This document shows, piece after piece, positions 1 through 5,749 of a DNA stretch of 5,749 nucleotides. The notes under the pieces were generated by a model, which made no database searches, was not told the DNA's origin, and was given only the letters and a program-made list of their open reading frames with translations. The first letter of the stretch is position 1, and each line of letters opens with the position of its first letter. A program made the position numbers and the translations under genes. Source of the DNA: RGIG8767 sp964487395 (GTDB taxonomy: Bacteria; Bacillota; Clostridia; Lachnospirales; Lachnospiraceae); the NCBI GenBank assembly GCA_964487395.1, contig CAZAQH010000106.1, positions 1-5,749 of the forward strand, given 5' to 3'.

Positions 1-2
1 TG

Positions 3-227
3 ACATGGCTTGCAGAATATTCAGACCAGCCATCATATGGAGGCACTTATCAATTATGGCAGTATTCATCTGCTGGAAGAGTCAGTGGAATTGAAGGCAG
101 AGTAGATTTTAATTTGAGTTACCTAAAGCTTGATGAGAATCAGACGAAGAAAGATGATACATCATCAGAAGATGGTAAGGAAAAAATTGTAAATGAGAAA
201 AATGATAACACAAAAAAAGATAATTAG
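3..227 (+). CDS. C-terminal end of a GH25-like lysozyme/muramidase (5' truncated by window)
   Basis: This is the last 74 codons of a gene whose start lies before the window; it stops at TAG 225-227. Visible residues 18-23 (LWQYSS) and 30-40 (IEGRVDFNLSY) match the usual C-terminal signature of glycoside hydrolase family 25 (WQYSS.G.V.GI.G.VD.N..), where the domain's last strands end in a conserved Asp. GH25 enzymes cleave the MurNAc-GlcNAc beta-1,4 bond of peptidoglycan and usually act outside the membrane. The catalytic DXE region and any signal peptide or anchor would be upstream and cannot be seen. After the domain comes a tail (about residues 42-74) made almost entirely of K, D, E, N, S and T, with no hydrophobic segment. 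It is probably disordered, and there is no C-terminal sortase motif. The next gene starts 11 nt later, so the two are probably co-transcribed. The family call is fairly secure; enzyme activity is inferred. Confidence 0.78.
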   Translation, partial: TWLAEYSDQPSYGGTYQLWQYSSAGRVSGIEGRVDFNLSYLKLDENQTKKDDTSSEDGKEKIVNEKNDNTKKDN

Positions 228-238
228 GGAGTATTGCT

Positions 239-799
239 ATGGGAAAAATCACAGTGGAGACATGTGACATTGAAGGCTTAAAAGTAATAACACCATCGGT
301 TTTTGGAGACGAAAGAGGTTACTTTATGGAGACCTACAATTACAATGATTTTAAGGAGGCTGGAATTGATCAGGTATTTGTTCAGGACAATCAGTCGGCA
401 TCCAAAAAAGGTGTATTAAGAGGACTTCATTTTCAGATTAATTATCCACAGGATAAGCTGGTTCGTGTTGTGAATGGAGAAGTATTTGATGTGGCAGTCG
501 ATTTGAGAAAAGATTCCCAAACCTTTGGCAAATGGTTTGGTGTTTTACTTAGTGCTGAAAATAAAAAACAGTTTTTCATTCCAAAGAATTTTGCACATGG
601 ATTTCTGGTGCTTTCTGATTATGCAGAATTTGCATATAAATGTACGGACTTTTATCATCCAAATGATGAAGGCGGACTTTCCTATAAAGATCCCGATATC
701 AATGTAGAGTGGCCGATTCCTGATGGAATGGAACTTATTTTATCGGATAAGGATACAAAATGGGGTGGCATTCGCGAATATGTGAACAGCCGGAAGTAA
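239..799 (+). CDS. rfbC: dTDP-4-dehydrorhamnose 3,5-epimerase (RmlC/RfbC)
   Basis: This cytoplasmic cupin enzyme converts dTDP-4-dehydro-6-deoxy-D-glucose to dTDP-4-dehydro-L-rhamnose, the third step of dTDP-L-rhamnose synthesis. At 186 aa it has the family's normal length. Hallmarks in order are: D24-ERGYF-M30 near the N-terminus; VLRGLHFQ (59-66) with the catalytic base at His64; a V-NGEVFDVAVDLR-DS-TFGKW block (about 78-99); FAHGFLVLS (118-126); Y133 in FAYK, which lines up with the catalytic Tyr of characterised RmlC proteins; VEWPI (156-160); and LSDKD (168-172). No key residue is missing. The ATG is preceded by AGGGAG (226-231) at 7-nt spacing, which supports this start. rmlA, rmlB and rmlD are not in the window. 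The adjacent exporter and glycosyltransferase suggest the rhamnose is destined for a surface glycan. A related 3,5- or 5-epimerase for another 6-deoxyhexose is possible but less likely. Confidence 0.93.
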   Translation: MGKITVETCDIEGLKVITPSVFGDERGYFMETYNYNDFKEAGIDQVFVQDNQSASKKGVLRGLHFQINYPQDKLVRVVNGEVFDVAVDLRKDSQTFGKWFGVLLSAENKKQFFIPKNFAHGFLVLSDYAEFAYKCTDFYHPNDEGGLSYKDPDINVEWPIPDGMELILSDKDTKWGGIREYVNSRK

Positions 800-809
800 G
801 AGGTTTACA

Positions 810-1835
810 ATGAATTTTTTTAAAGAGAAAAAATTAAAACTGCATATGAAGCCAATTGGCAAAAAGGCAGGTATTACATTATTTACGCTTATTATGGTTA
901 TTATGGGTGTGATTATAGCAATCCACCACAATCCACTGGCTGACCCACATCAGGAATTGATGAAAAAGATTATTGCCTGCGTGATTATTTTGGCAGTAAT
1001 ACTGATATTTGCTCTTTTATATGATAAGATTACGGTTCTTCCGGTGGAGTTATACCAGAACAGAAGACTTATTTGGAAACTTGCCAAAAATGATTTTAAA
1101 AAGCGATATGCAGGTTCTTATTTAGGTGCGGTTTGGGCGATGGTACAGCCGGTTGTAACGGTTGTTATGTATTATATAGTGTTTGATGTTATTATTGGTT
1201 CTACAAGACAGCTGGCAAGCGATGGAGTAGAGATACCGTATGTACTGTTTTTGACGGCAGGTCTTGTTCCATGGTTTTATTTTTCAGAAGCATTAACAAA
1301 CGGAACCAATGCCTTAATTGAATATAACTATCTGGTAAAAAAAGTTGTATTTAAGATTAGTATTCTGCCGATTATTAAGATTATTGCTGCGACCTTTATA
1401 CATGTGTTCTTTGCAGGAGTTCTCTTGATTATTTCTTGTATATATGGATACTATCCGACAATATATACGATTCAATTGGTTTATTACAGTTTCTGTATGT
1501 TTATTTTTGTATTAGCATTAAGCTATTCAACCTGTGCCATTATGGTCTTCTTTAAAGACATTGGCCAGATTATCAGCATCATCTTACAGATAGGCATGTG
1601 GGCGACTCCGATTTTGTGGAATATCAATGGAATCAGTTCAACTATGCAGGTTATCGTTAAGATTAATCCTATTGTATATATCGTAAACGGATATCGCAGT
1701 GCACTCTGTGAACAGACATGGTTTTTCGAAGATTTTTATTCCACTATGTATTTCTGGATAATTACAGTTGTCATTTTCGGCATAGGAGCATTGGTATTTA
1801 AGCGATTAAAGGTTCATTTTGCAGATGTCCTGTAG
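810..1835 (+). CDS. ABC-2 type polysaccharide export permease (Wzm/RgpC/TagG-like) with N-terminal extension
   Basis: This is the membrane subunit of an exporter for undecaprenyl-linked polysaccharide or teichoic-acid-like polymer. The family core starts near residue 82 with the amphipathic interface segment RRLIWKLAKNDFKKRYAGSYLGAVW (85-109, key residues KNDFKxRYxxSxLG). It is followed by about six hydrophobic segments (roughly 106-127, 145-160, 186-210, 224-246, 252-270, 313-330). The late motif ATPILWN...INPIVYIVNGYRSAL (265-299) is typical of Wzm/TagG permeases. The protein is 341 aa, against about 260-270 aa for usual Wzm proteins. The excess is N-terminal: a basic stretch, then two further hydrophobic segments at about 21-38 and 53-71. 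The ATG has AAGAGG (798-803) 6 nt upstream and starts 10 nt after rfbC. Met13 is a possible alternative start, but it would not remove the extra segments. It is followed by its ATPase 27 nt downstream. The substrate is not determined by sequence; a rhamnose-containing glycan is suggested by rfbC. Confidence 0.88.
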   Translation: MNFFKEKKLKLHMKPIGKKAGITLFTLIMVIMGVIIAIHHNPLADPHQELMKKIIACVIILAVILIFALLYDKITVLPVELYQNRRLIWKLAKNDFKKRYAGSYLGAVWAMVQPVVTVVMYYIVFDVIIGSTRQLASDGVEIPYVLFLTAGLVPWFYFSEALTNGTNALIEYNYLVKKVVFKISILPIIKIIAATFIHVFFAGVLLIISCIYGYYPTIYTIQLVYYSFCMFIFVLALSYSTCAIMVFFKDIGQIISIILQIGMWATPILWNINGISSTMQVIVKINPIVYIVNGYRSALCEQTWFFEDFYSTMYFWIITVVIFGIGALVFKRLKVHFADVL

Positions 1836-1845
1836 GATATTGACA

Positions 1846-1852
1846 AGAAAGG
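1846..1852 (+). promoter_or_regulatory. Weak, long-spaced ribosome binding site of the ATPase gene
   Basis: AGAAAGG lies 10 nt before the ATG at 1863, a weaker match and longer spacing than at the neighbouring genes. No better in-frame start is visible close by. The ORF beginning at 1863 has the N-terminal length expected before Walker A (about 60 residues). Confidence 0.5.
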
Positions 1853-1862
1853 CATAAGACAA

Positions 1863-3137
1863 ATGGAAGAAAAAAAGATTGCAATCTCGGCTCAGCAGAT
1901 TACAAAACGATATAAATTGTATGATAAGCCTTCAGACAGAATGAAAGAGGCTTTAGGGCTAACCCGTAAGAAAAATTATAAAGAACACTATGCACTTCAG
2001 GGTGTCGATTTATCTATTTATCAGGGTGAGACGGTAGGAATCATTGGAACGAACGGTTCCGGTAAATCTACCATATTAAAGATTATTACAGGTGTTTTAA
2101 ATCCTACTTCCGGTAATCTTACAGTAAATGGCAGAATTTCGGCTTTGCTGGAATTAGGCGCCGGATTTAACATGGAATATAACGGTATCGAGAATATATA
2201 TTTAAATGGAACGATGATGGGTTTTTCCAATAAAGAAATTGATGAAAAGCTTGATGATATATTAAAATTTGCAGATATTGGCGACTACGTATATCAGCCA
2301 TGTAAGACATATTCAAGCGGAATGTTTGTCCGCCTGGCATTTGCGGTTGCTATCAACATTGAACCTGAAATATTGATTGTAGATGAGGCGTTATCAGTTG
2401 GTGATGTTTTCTTTCAGGCAAAGTGTTATCACAAGTTTGAAGAATTCAAAAAAATGGGCAAAACGATTATTTTTGTAAGCCATGATTTGAGCAGCATTGC
2501 CAAGTATTGCGACAGAGTTATTCTACTGAATAAAGGCTTTAAATTAGGCGAAGGGAATCCCAAAGAGATGATTGATGCCTATAAGCAGGTATTAGTAGGA
2601 CAATACAAGATTCCGGACGAAGAAGATTCCTTATTACAGGATAAAGAAATAAATGAATTGGCAGCACGCGAAAACGGTGCACTGGGAGTTAACCCGGATG
2701 CCCTGGAATATGGTACAAAAGCAGCTACAATTCACGATTATTATATTACAGATAAAAGTGGTGTGAGAACAACAGCTATTATTAAGGGAGAAGAGTTCAC
2801 GATTCATTACGCTGTATCCTTTGCGGAAGATATTCCGGCTCCTATTTTTGCATTTACAGTTAAAAATATTCGTGGAACAGAGATAACCGGTACGAATTCA
2901 ATGTTTGAGAAATCATTTTTACAAGGGGTTAAGGCTGGCGAGAAAAAAGATATCACCTTTACCCAAAATATGGATTTGCAGGGTGGAGAATATTTGCTTT
3001 CCTTTGGAGTGACGGGATATGAAAAGGATAAGTTCCAGGTATATCATCGTTTGTATGATGTATTAAATGTAACGGTAGTATCTGATAAAGATACTGTTGG
3101 ATATTATGATATGAATTCCAGAATGACAGTAGTATAA
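1863..3137 (+). CDS. Polysaccharide export ABC transporter ATPase with C-terminal carbohydrate-binding domain (Wzt-like)
   Basis: This is the cytoplasmic ATPase partner of the preceding permease, powering export of a lipid-linked glycan. The nucleotide-binding domain (about 1-245) has Walker A GTNGSGKST (62-70, Lys68), the LELGAGFNMEYNGIENIYLNG block (96-116) characteristic of Wzt/TagH/RgpD ATPases, the divergent signature YSSGMFVRLAF (150-160) in place of LSGGQ, Walker B ILIVDE (170-175, catalytic Glu175), D-loop SVGD (178-181) and the switch His207 in SHD. All catalytic residues are present. After a charged linker (about 246-278), the NPDALEYGTKAATI segment (277-290) opens a roughly 135-residue beta-rich domain of the Wzt_C type (FAFTVKNIRGTEITGTNS, 329-346; GGEYLLSFGVTG, 374-385; YHRLYDVLNVTV, 394-405). 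In E. coli O9a this domain binds the modified chain end and selects it for export. The total of 424 aa fits Wzt proteins carrying this domain. The following gene could supply the end modification. Confidence 0.93.
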   Translation: MEEKKIAISAQQITKRYKLYDKPSDRMKEALGLTRKKNYKEHYALQGVDLSIYQGETVGIIGTNGSGKSTILKIITGVLNPTSGNLTVNGRISALLELGAGFNMEYNGIENIYLNGTMMGFSNKEIDEKLDDILKFADIGDYVYQPCKTYSSGMFVRLAFAVAINIEPEILIVDEALSVGDVFFQAKCYHKFEEFKKMGKTIIFVSHDLSSIAKYCDRVILLNKGFKLGEGNPKEMIDAYKQVLVGQYKIPDEEDSLLQDKEINELAARENGALGVNPDALEYGTKAATIHDYYITDKSGVRTTAIIKGEEFTIHYAVSFAEDIPAPIFAFTVKNIRGTEITGTNSMFEKSFLQGVKAGEKKDITFTQNMDLQGGEYLLSFGVTGYEKDKFQVYHRLYDVLNVTVVSDKDTVGYYDMNSRMTVV

Positions 3138-3201
3138 AACATATAAAAGCGATTATTATATTACGATTTAATTTAATGAATAACCTGATTTGGAGGCGTA
3201 G
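3138..3201. other. 64-nt AT-rich intergenic spacer, the largest in the window
   Basis: Between the ATPase stop and the methyltransferase start there are 64 nt, of which 17 are G or C by my count. TATTAT (3154-3159) and TATATT (3157-3162) resemble -10 boxes, but no TTGACA-like hexamer sits at 16-18 nt upstream. No hairpin followed by a T-run is present. The spacer ends with the strong Shine-Dalgarno GGAGG (3192-3196), 5 nt before ATG 3202. It may hold a weak internal promoter, but this cannot be claimed from the sequence. Confidence 0.5.
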
Positions 3202-5274
3202 ATGGAATTAAGGGAACAGATTGGAAAAATTATACTTGATTATCAAGACTATCCCGGTGAGGATTTTTATTGTGATGGTGAAGTAGAGGATGAATTACTT
3301 GCTATTGCCAGAGATCATTCTCCAGTAGAATTCGGACAGATTATTGAAGAAAAGAAAAGCTGGCCTGTATTATATCATTTGTCTTCACAAAGAGAAAACA
3401 TAGTAAGCTGGCTTCCAATTAACAAAGATATGAAGGTATTAGAGATTGGGTCCGGATGTGGAGCAATTACAGGTGCACTTTCTAAAAAAGCCGGAAGTGT
3501 TACATGCGTGGATTTATCTAAGAAACGCAGCCTGATTAACGCATACCGTCATGAAGACTGTGATAATGTAACAATCAGAGTAGGAAACTTTCAGGATATA
3601 GAACCCAAATTAGATATTGATTATGACTATGCGCTTTTGATTGGCGTTTTTGAATATGGACAAAGCTACATTGGTGGAGAGACTCCGTTCGAAGATTTTT
3701 TGAAGATTATTAGAAAGCATGTTAAAAACGATGGTAAAATCGTCATTGCAATAGAAAATAAATATGGATTAAAGTATTGGGCAGGCTGCAGGGAAGATCA
3801 TCTCGGCACCTTTTTTAGCAATATAGAGAATTATCCGGATGGAGGCGGAGTTCGTACCTTTTCAAAAAAAGGATTGGAGCGAATCTTTGACAGTTGTGGA
3901 GAAACGGAATATTCCTTTTATTATCCATACCCGGATTACAAATTTATGACGACGCTTTATAGCGATAAATATTTGCCTAAAATAGGAGAATTATATAATA
4001 ATCTGCGTAATTACGACCGTGACAGAATGTTACTGTTTGATGAAAAAAAGGTATTTGACGGATTGATAGAAGAAGAGATGTTCCCATTTTATTCTAATTC
4101 CTATTTAGTTGTTCTTGGCAACAAACCGGATACAGAATATATTCGTTATTCAAACGACCGTGCTCCCCAGTATCAAATCAGCACAGAGATATGTAAAGCA
4201 GGAAGAAAAAGAATAGTTAAAAAACACGCGTTATTAAAAGAGGGAATTCAACATATCGAGAATATGCAATTGTATTTTGAAAAGTTGAACGAACGATATA
4301 ACACGAAAAAGCTTACCGTAAATCCGATTCTTGATTCCAAAGAAAACGATACGATGTGTTTTCTTTTTGAAAAAGGAGTTCTGCTGTCAGAACGGATGGA
4401 CAATTGCCTGAAATGCAATGATGAAGAGGGATTCCTTGAATTATTCAGAGAATTCGTAAAACGAATTGACCATAATAACAATATGGAAATAGCAGATATG
4501 GATTTAGTGTTTTCCAATATCTTAGTGGATAAGGATAAGTGGACAATCATTGATTATGAATGGACGAAGCAGCAAAAGGTGGAGACAAAAGAACTTGCCT
4601 TCAGAGCTTTGTACTGCTATCTATTGGAAGATGAAAAACGCAATAAGTTTAATTTCGATTTAATTATGAAAGAACTCGAAATTTCACAAGAGGAAGCACA
4701 GGAATACCGGGAACGTGAAATGAAATTTCAGGAGCAGGTAACAGGCAAAAGAATGTCTATGCCTCAGCTTAGAGATATTATCGGTGGTGCTGTTATAGTT
4801 CCGCAGAAGTCACTTATGAAAAATGAAGAAAGTGCAGATAAGAGAAGAATACAGATTTATACAGATAATGGAAGTGGATTTAGTGAAGACAATTCTTACT
4901 TTATAGAAGAGCCATATGATGGACAGGGATTTGTTGATTTTTCGATTGAACTTGCAAGTGATGTAAAGAAGGTACGTATAGACCCTTATATGTCATCCTG
5001 TATAACTCGAATGGAAGAAGTTACTTTTAATGGAGAGGCGCTTTCATTATTTAGTAATCGGAAAGTTAGCGTAAATGGTAAAAAACTGGAAGATGAATCG
5101 GATTATACCATGACGGTTGCATTTGATTCCGAGGATCCGGGGATTACGATAGATGTGTCTGCAATTATTAGAAGTACAGGCAATACAATGCATTTTAAAA
5201 TGCAGACAATTGGAGTGCCCTCTTTGATGACACAAAGTCTTTTGAAAGAATTGAAAAGGAAAATACGTTTGTGA
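3202..5274 (+). CDS. Fusion protein: SAM methyltransferase + APH/kinase-like domain + beta-rich C-terminal domain
   Basis: A 690-aa, probably cytoplasmic protein with no membrane segment. Residues about 50-250 are a class I methyltransferase: motif I VLEIGSGCGAIT (79-90), acidic motif II Asp104 in CVDLS, and a motif IV-like strand DYALLIGVFEY (142-152). Then come KNDGKIVIAIENKYGLKYW (175-193) and YPYPDYKF (241-248). Residues about 315-510 look like the aminoglycoside-phosphotransferase/protein-kinase-like fold: ISTEI...KRIVKKHAL (326-344) fits strands beta2-beta3 with a Lys at 340/341. DMDLVFSNIL (432-441) matches the HGDLxxxNIL catalytic loop (Asp434, Asn439), and TIIDYE (448-453) gives the metal-binding Asp451. 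Residues about 546-660 are predicted beta-strands with no assigned function (IQIYTDNGSGFSED, FVDFSIEL, KKVRIDPY). Methyltransferase plus kinase in this order is the layout of E. coli WbdD, which caps O9a polymannose with methyl phosphate. WbdD's long coiled coil is absent here. GGAGG 5 nt upstream supports the ATG. The capping role is inference from fold order and the neighbouring Wzt-like ATPase; the acceptor is unknown. Confidence 0.85.
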   Translation: MELREQIGKIILDYQDYPGEDFYCDGEVEDELLAIARDHSPVEFGQIIEEKKSWPVLYHLSSQRENIVSWLPINKDMKVLEIGSGCGAITGALSKKAGSVTCVDLSKKRSLINAYRHEDCDNVTIRVGNFQDIEPKLDIDYDYALLIGVFEYGQSYIGGETPFEDFLKIIRKHVKNDGKIVIAIENKYGLKYWAGCREDHLGTFFSNIENYPDGGGVRTFSKKGLERIFDSCGETEYSFYYPYPDYKFMTTLYSDKYLPKIGELYNNLRNYDRDRMLLFDEKKVFDGLIEEEMFPFYSNSYLVVLGNKPDTEYIRYSNDRAPQYQISTEICKAGRKRIVKKHALLKEGIQHIENMQLYFEKLNERYNTKKLTVNPILDSKENDTMCFLFEKGVLLSERMDNCLKCNDEEGFLELFREFVKRIDHNNNMEIADMDLVFSNILVDKDKWTIIDYEWTKQQKVETKELAFRALYCYLLEDEKRNKFNFDLIMKELEISQEEAQEYREREMKFQEQVTGKRMSMPQLRDIIGGAVIVPQKSLMKNEESADKRRIQIYTDNGSGFSEDNSYFIEEPYDGQGFVDFSIELASDVKKVRIDPYMSSCITRMEEVTFNGEALSLFSNRKVSVNGKKLEDESDYTMTVAFDSEDPGITIDVSAIIRSTGNTMHFKMQTIGVPSLMTQSLLKELKRKIRL
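5189..5204. repeat. Perfect 16-bp palindrome near the 3' end of the methyltransferase gene
   Basis: TGCATTTT followed immediately by its reverse complement AAAATGCA. It encodes part of N-T-M-H-F-K-M-Q (residues 661-668) and ends 66 nt before the GTG start of the next gene. It could be a protein-binding site or simply coding chance. No -35/-10 pair was found with it. Confidence 0.6.
5255..5260 (+). promoter_or_regulatory. Ribosome binding site supporting the GTG start at 5271
   Basis: AAAGGA lies 10 nt before GTG 5271, inside the last codons of the methyltransferase gene. Reading back from 5271, the frame stays open only to a TAA at 5196-5198 and holds no ATG, GTG or TTG in between. The next in-frame ATG downstream is far into the conserved glycosyltransferase region. 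The GTGA overlap (5271-5274) suggests translational coupling. Confidence 0.65.
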
Positions 5275-5749
5275 TAACTGGATTAAAACAGGCTCTGAAG
5301 GAGCCGCTTATTCAAAAACAGAATAATTTATACCAGATTCAGTTAGATGAAAAGGTTGTATTATATGATGACTGGATTAAAAAGGTAGAAGAGAGTAAAA
5401 AAACAGAGTCAATCACGCAGGATATCCGCGTGATAGTTTATTCAGAATGCATTCGTAATTTTAATTTTTTAGATATAGAAGATGAATTCCTGATTTTTAC
5501 ATCAGACAAAGCAGGTTTATCAGGGCAGGCGATATCAGTTATTGGAGATTATTTTATTAAGCATCCTGAATGTGAGCTTATATATGGTGATGAAGATGAA
5601 GTGAACAGCAATAACACCGTGCGAATGAATCCGTGGTTTAAACCGGATTTTTCTCCGGATACGCTTCTTTCTTATTTTTATTTTGGAAATGTATTTGCCT
5701 TGCGAGTAGAGGCATTTAGAAATATTAAGTGGAAGCAGTCAGAGGATTG
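5271..5749 (+). CDS. GT2-like glycosyltransferase, N-terminal part (3' truncated by window)
   Basis: The frame is open from GTG 5271 to the window edge, giving 159 codons. It overlaps the preceding stop by 4 nt as GTGA. The second half has the signature of large GT2 glycosyltransferases for rhamnan and other surface glycans: ELIYGDEDEV (102-111, DED at 107-109), then RMNPWFKPDFSPDTLLSYFYFGNVFALR (118-145), corresponding to the usual YSDEDK...P.FKPDWSPDLLLS.NYIGH pattern. Asp/Glu residues here normally help bind the nucleotide-sugar and metal. The first half is odd. The family's N-terminal PTYN strand and I-VDNGS motif are not visible, and where a LDHDD site is expected there is FLIFTSDKAGL (73-83). 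The protein may therefore be a divergent or inactive first domain of a longer multidomain enzyme, or may use a different donor site. Its product is probably a sugar linkage in the glycan exported by the transporter encoded upstream. Donor and linkage cannot be told. Confidence 0.82.
   Translation, partial: MITGLKQALKEPLIQKQNNLYQIQLDEKVVLYDDWIKKVEESKKTESITQDIRVIVYSECIRNFNFLDIEDEFLIFTSDKAGLSGQAISVIGDYFIKHPECELIYGDEDEVNSNNTVRMNPWFKPDFSPDTLLSYFYFGNVFALRVEAFRNIKWKQSED
5412..5434. repeat. Interrupted inverted repeat within the glycosyltransferase gene
   Basis: The arms ATCACGC (5412-5418) and GCGTGAT (5428-5434) are exact reverse complements. Between them, after a single A, lies the self-complementary GGATATCC (5420-5427). 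In RNA this could fold as a 9-bp stem with one bulged A and an AUAU loop. It is followed by AGTTTATT, not a clean U-tract, so a terminator is not supported. It lies about 140 nt inside the coding region. Confidence 0.6.

Noticed and set aside
846..848. Alternative permease start at Met13
   Set aside because: The upstream ATG at 810 has a better Shine-Dalgarno at good spacing; Met13 has only a weak purine stretch upstream.
740..931. Minus-strand open frame across the rfbC/permease junction
   Set aside because: Hydrophobic only because it is antisense to the membrane-segment codons of the permease; both flanking genes are well supported on the + strand.
3123..3162. Possible internal promoter before the methyltransferase gene (ATGACA at 3123-3128, TATAAA at 3142-3147, TATTAT at 3154-3159)
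   Set aside because: Spacings are 13 or 25 nt, not 16-18, and the DNA is so AT-rich that TATA-like strings are expected by chance.
4248..4550. 100-codon open frame on the minus strand inside the methyltransferase-kinase gene
   Set aside because: It lies opposite the conserved kinase-like motifs, has no recognisable protein pattern and no good ribosome site; it is a shadow of the real gene.
5291..5305. Short hairpin GGCTC-TGAAG-GAGCC near the start of the glycosyltransferase gene
   Set aside because: Only a 5-bp stem, no following T-run, and it lies inside an open, conserved reading frame. Not a terminator.

Overview
The window is AT-rich, all genes lie on the + strand, and they are tightly packed behind purine-rich Shine-Dalgarno sites. 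AGA arginine codons and A/T-ending codons are frequent. A GH25-type cell-wall hydrolase and a Wzm/Wzt-like exporter occur together with a rhamnose-pathway enzyme. This suggests a low-GC Firmicute of the Clostridia, most like a Lachnospiraceae-type gut anaerobe. That assignment is inferred from style and gene content, not from a marker gene.

Layout: 3-227 is the 3' end of a GH25-like muramidase with a charged tail. 239-799 is rfbC (dTDP-4-dehydrorhamnose 3,5-epimerase). 810-1835 is an ABC-2 polysaccharide-export permease with two extra N-terminal membrane segments. 1863-3137 is the matching ATPase with a C-terminal Wzt-type carbohydrate-binding domain. 3202-5274 is a three-part protein: SAM methyltransferase, aminoglycoside-phosphotransferase/kinase-like domain, and a beta-rich C-terminal domain. 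From 5271 to the window edge is the start of a GT2-like glycosyltransferase, with a GTG start overlapping the previous stop by 4 nt. Gaps are 11, 10, 27, 64 and -4 nt. I see no convincing terminator or promoter between genes, so this looks like one operon segment entered and left mid-way.

How the genes may work together: RfbC supplies a dTDP-L-rhamnose intermediate, glycosyltransferases build a surface glycan on the cytoplasmic face, and the ABC transporter exports it. The most interesting point is that the ATPase has a glycan-binding C-terminal domain and is followed directly by a methyltransferase-kinase fusion. In E. coli O9a the methyltransferase-kinase WbdD caps the finished chain with methyl phosphate, and the Wzt C-terminal domain recognises the cap for export. 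The same logic could operate here in a Gram-positive-type gene cluster, with a beta-rich domain where WbdD has its long coiled coil. The domain layout is read from the sequence. The capping function is inference.

No RNA genes, CRISPR arrays, insertion sequences or att sites were seen. Two notable palindromic sequences lie around the junction of the last two genes.
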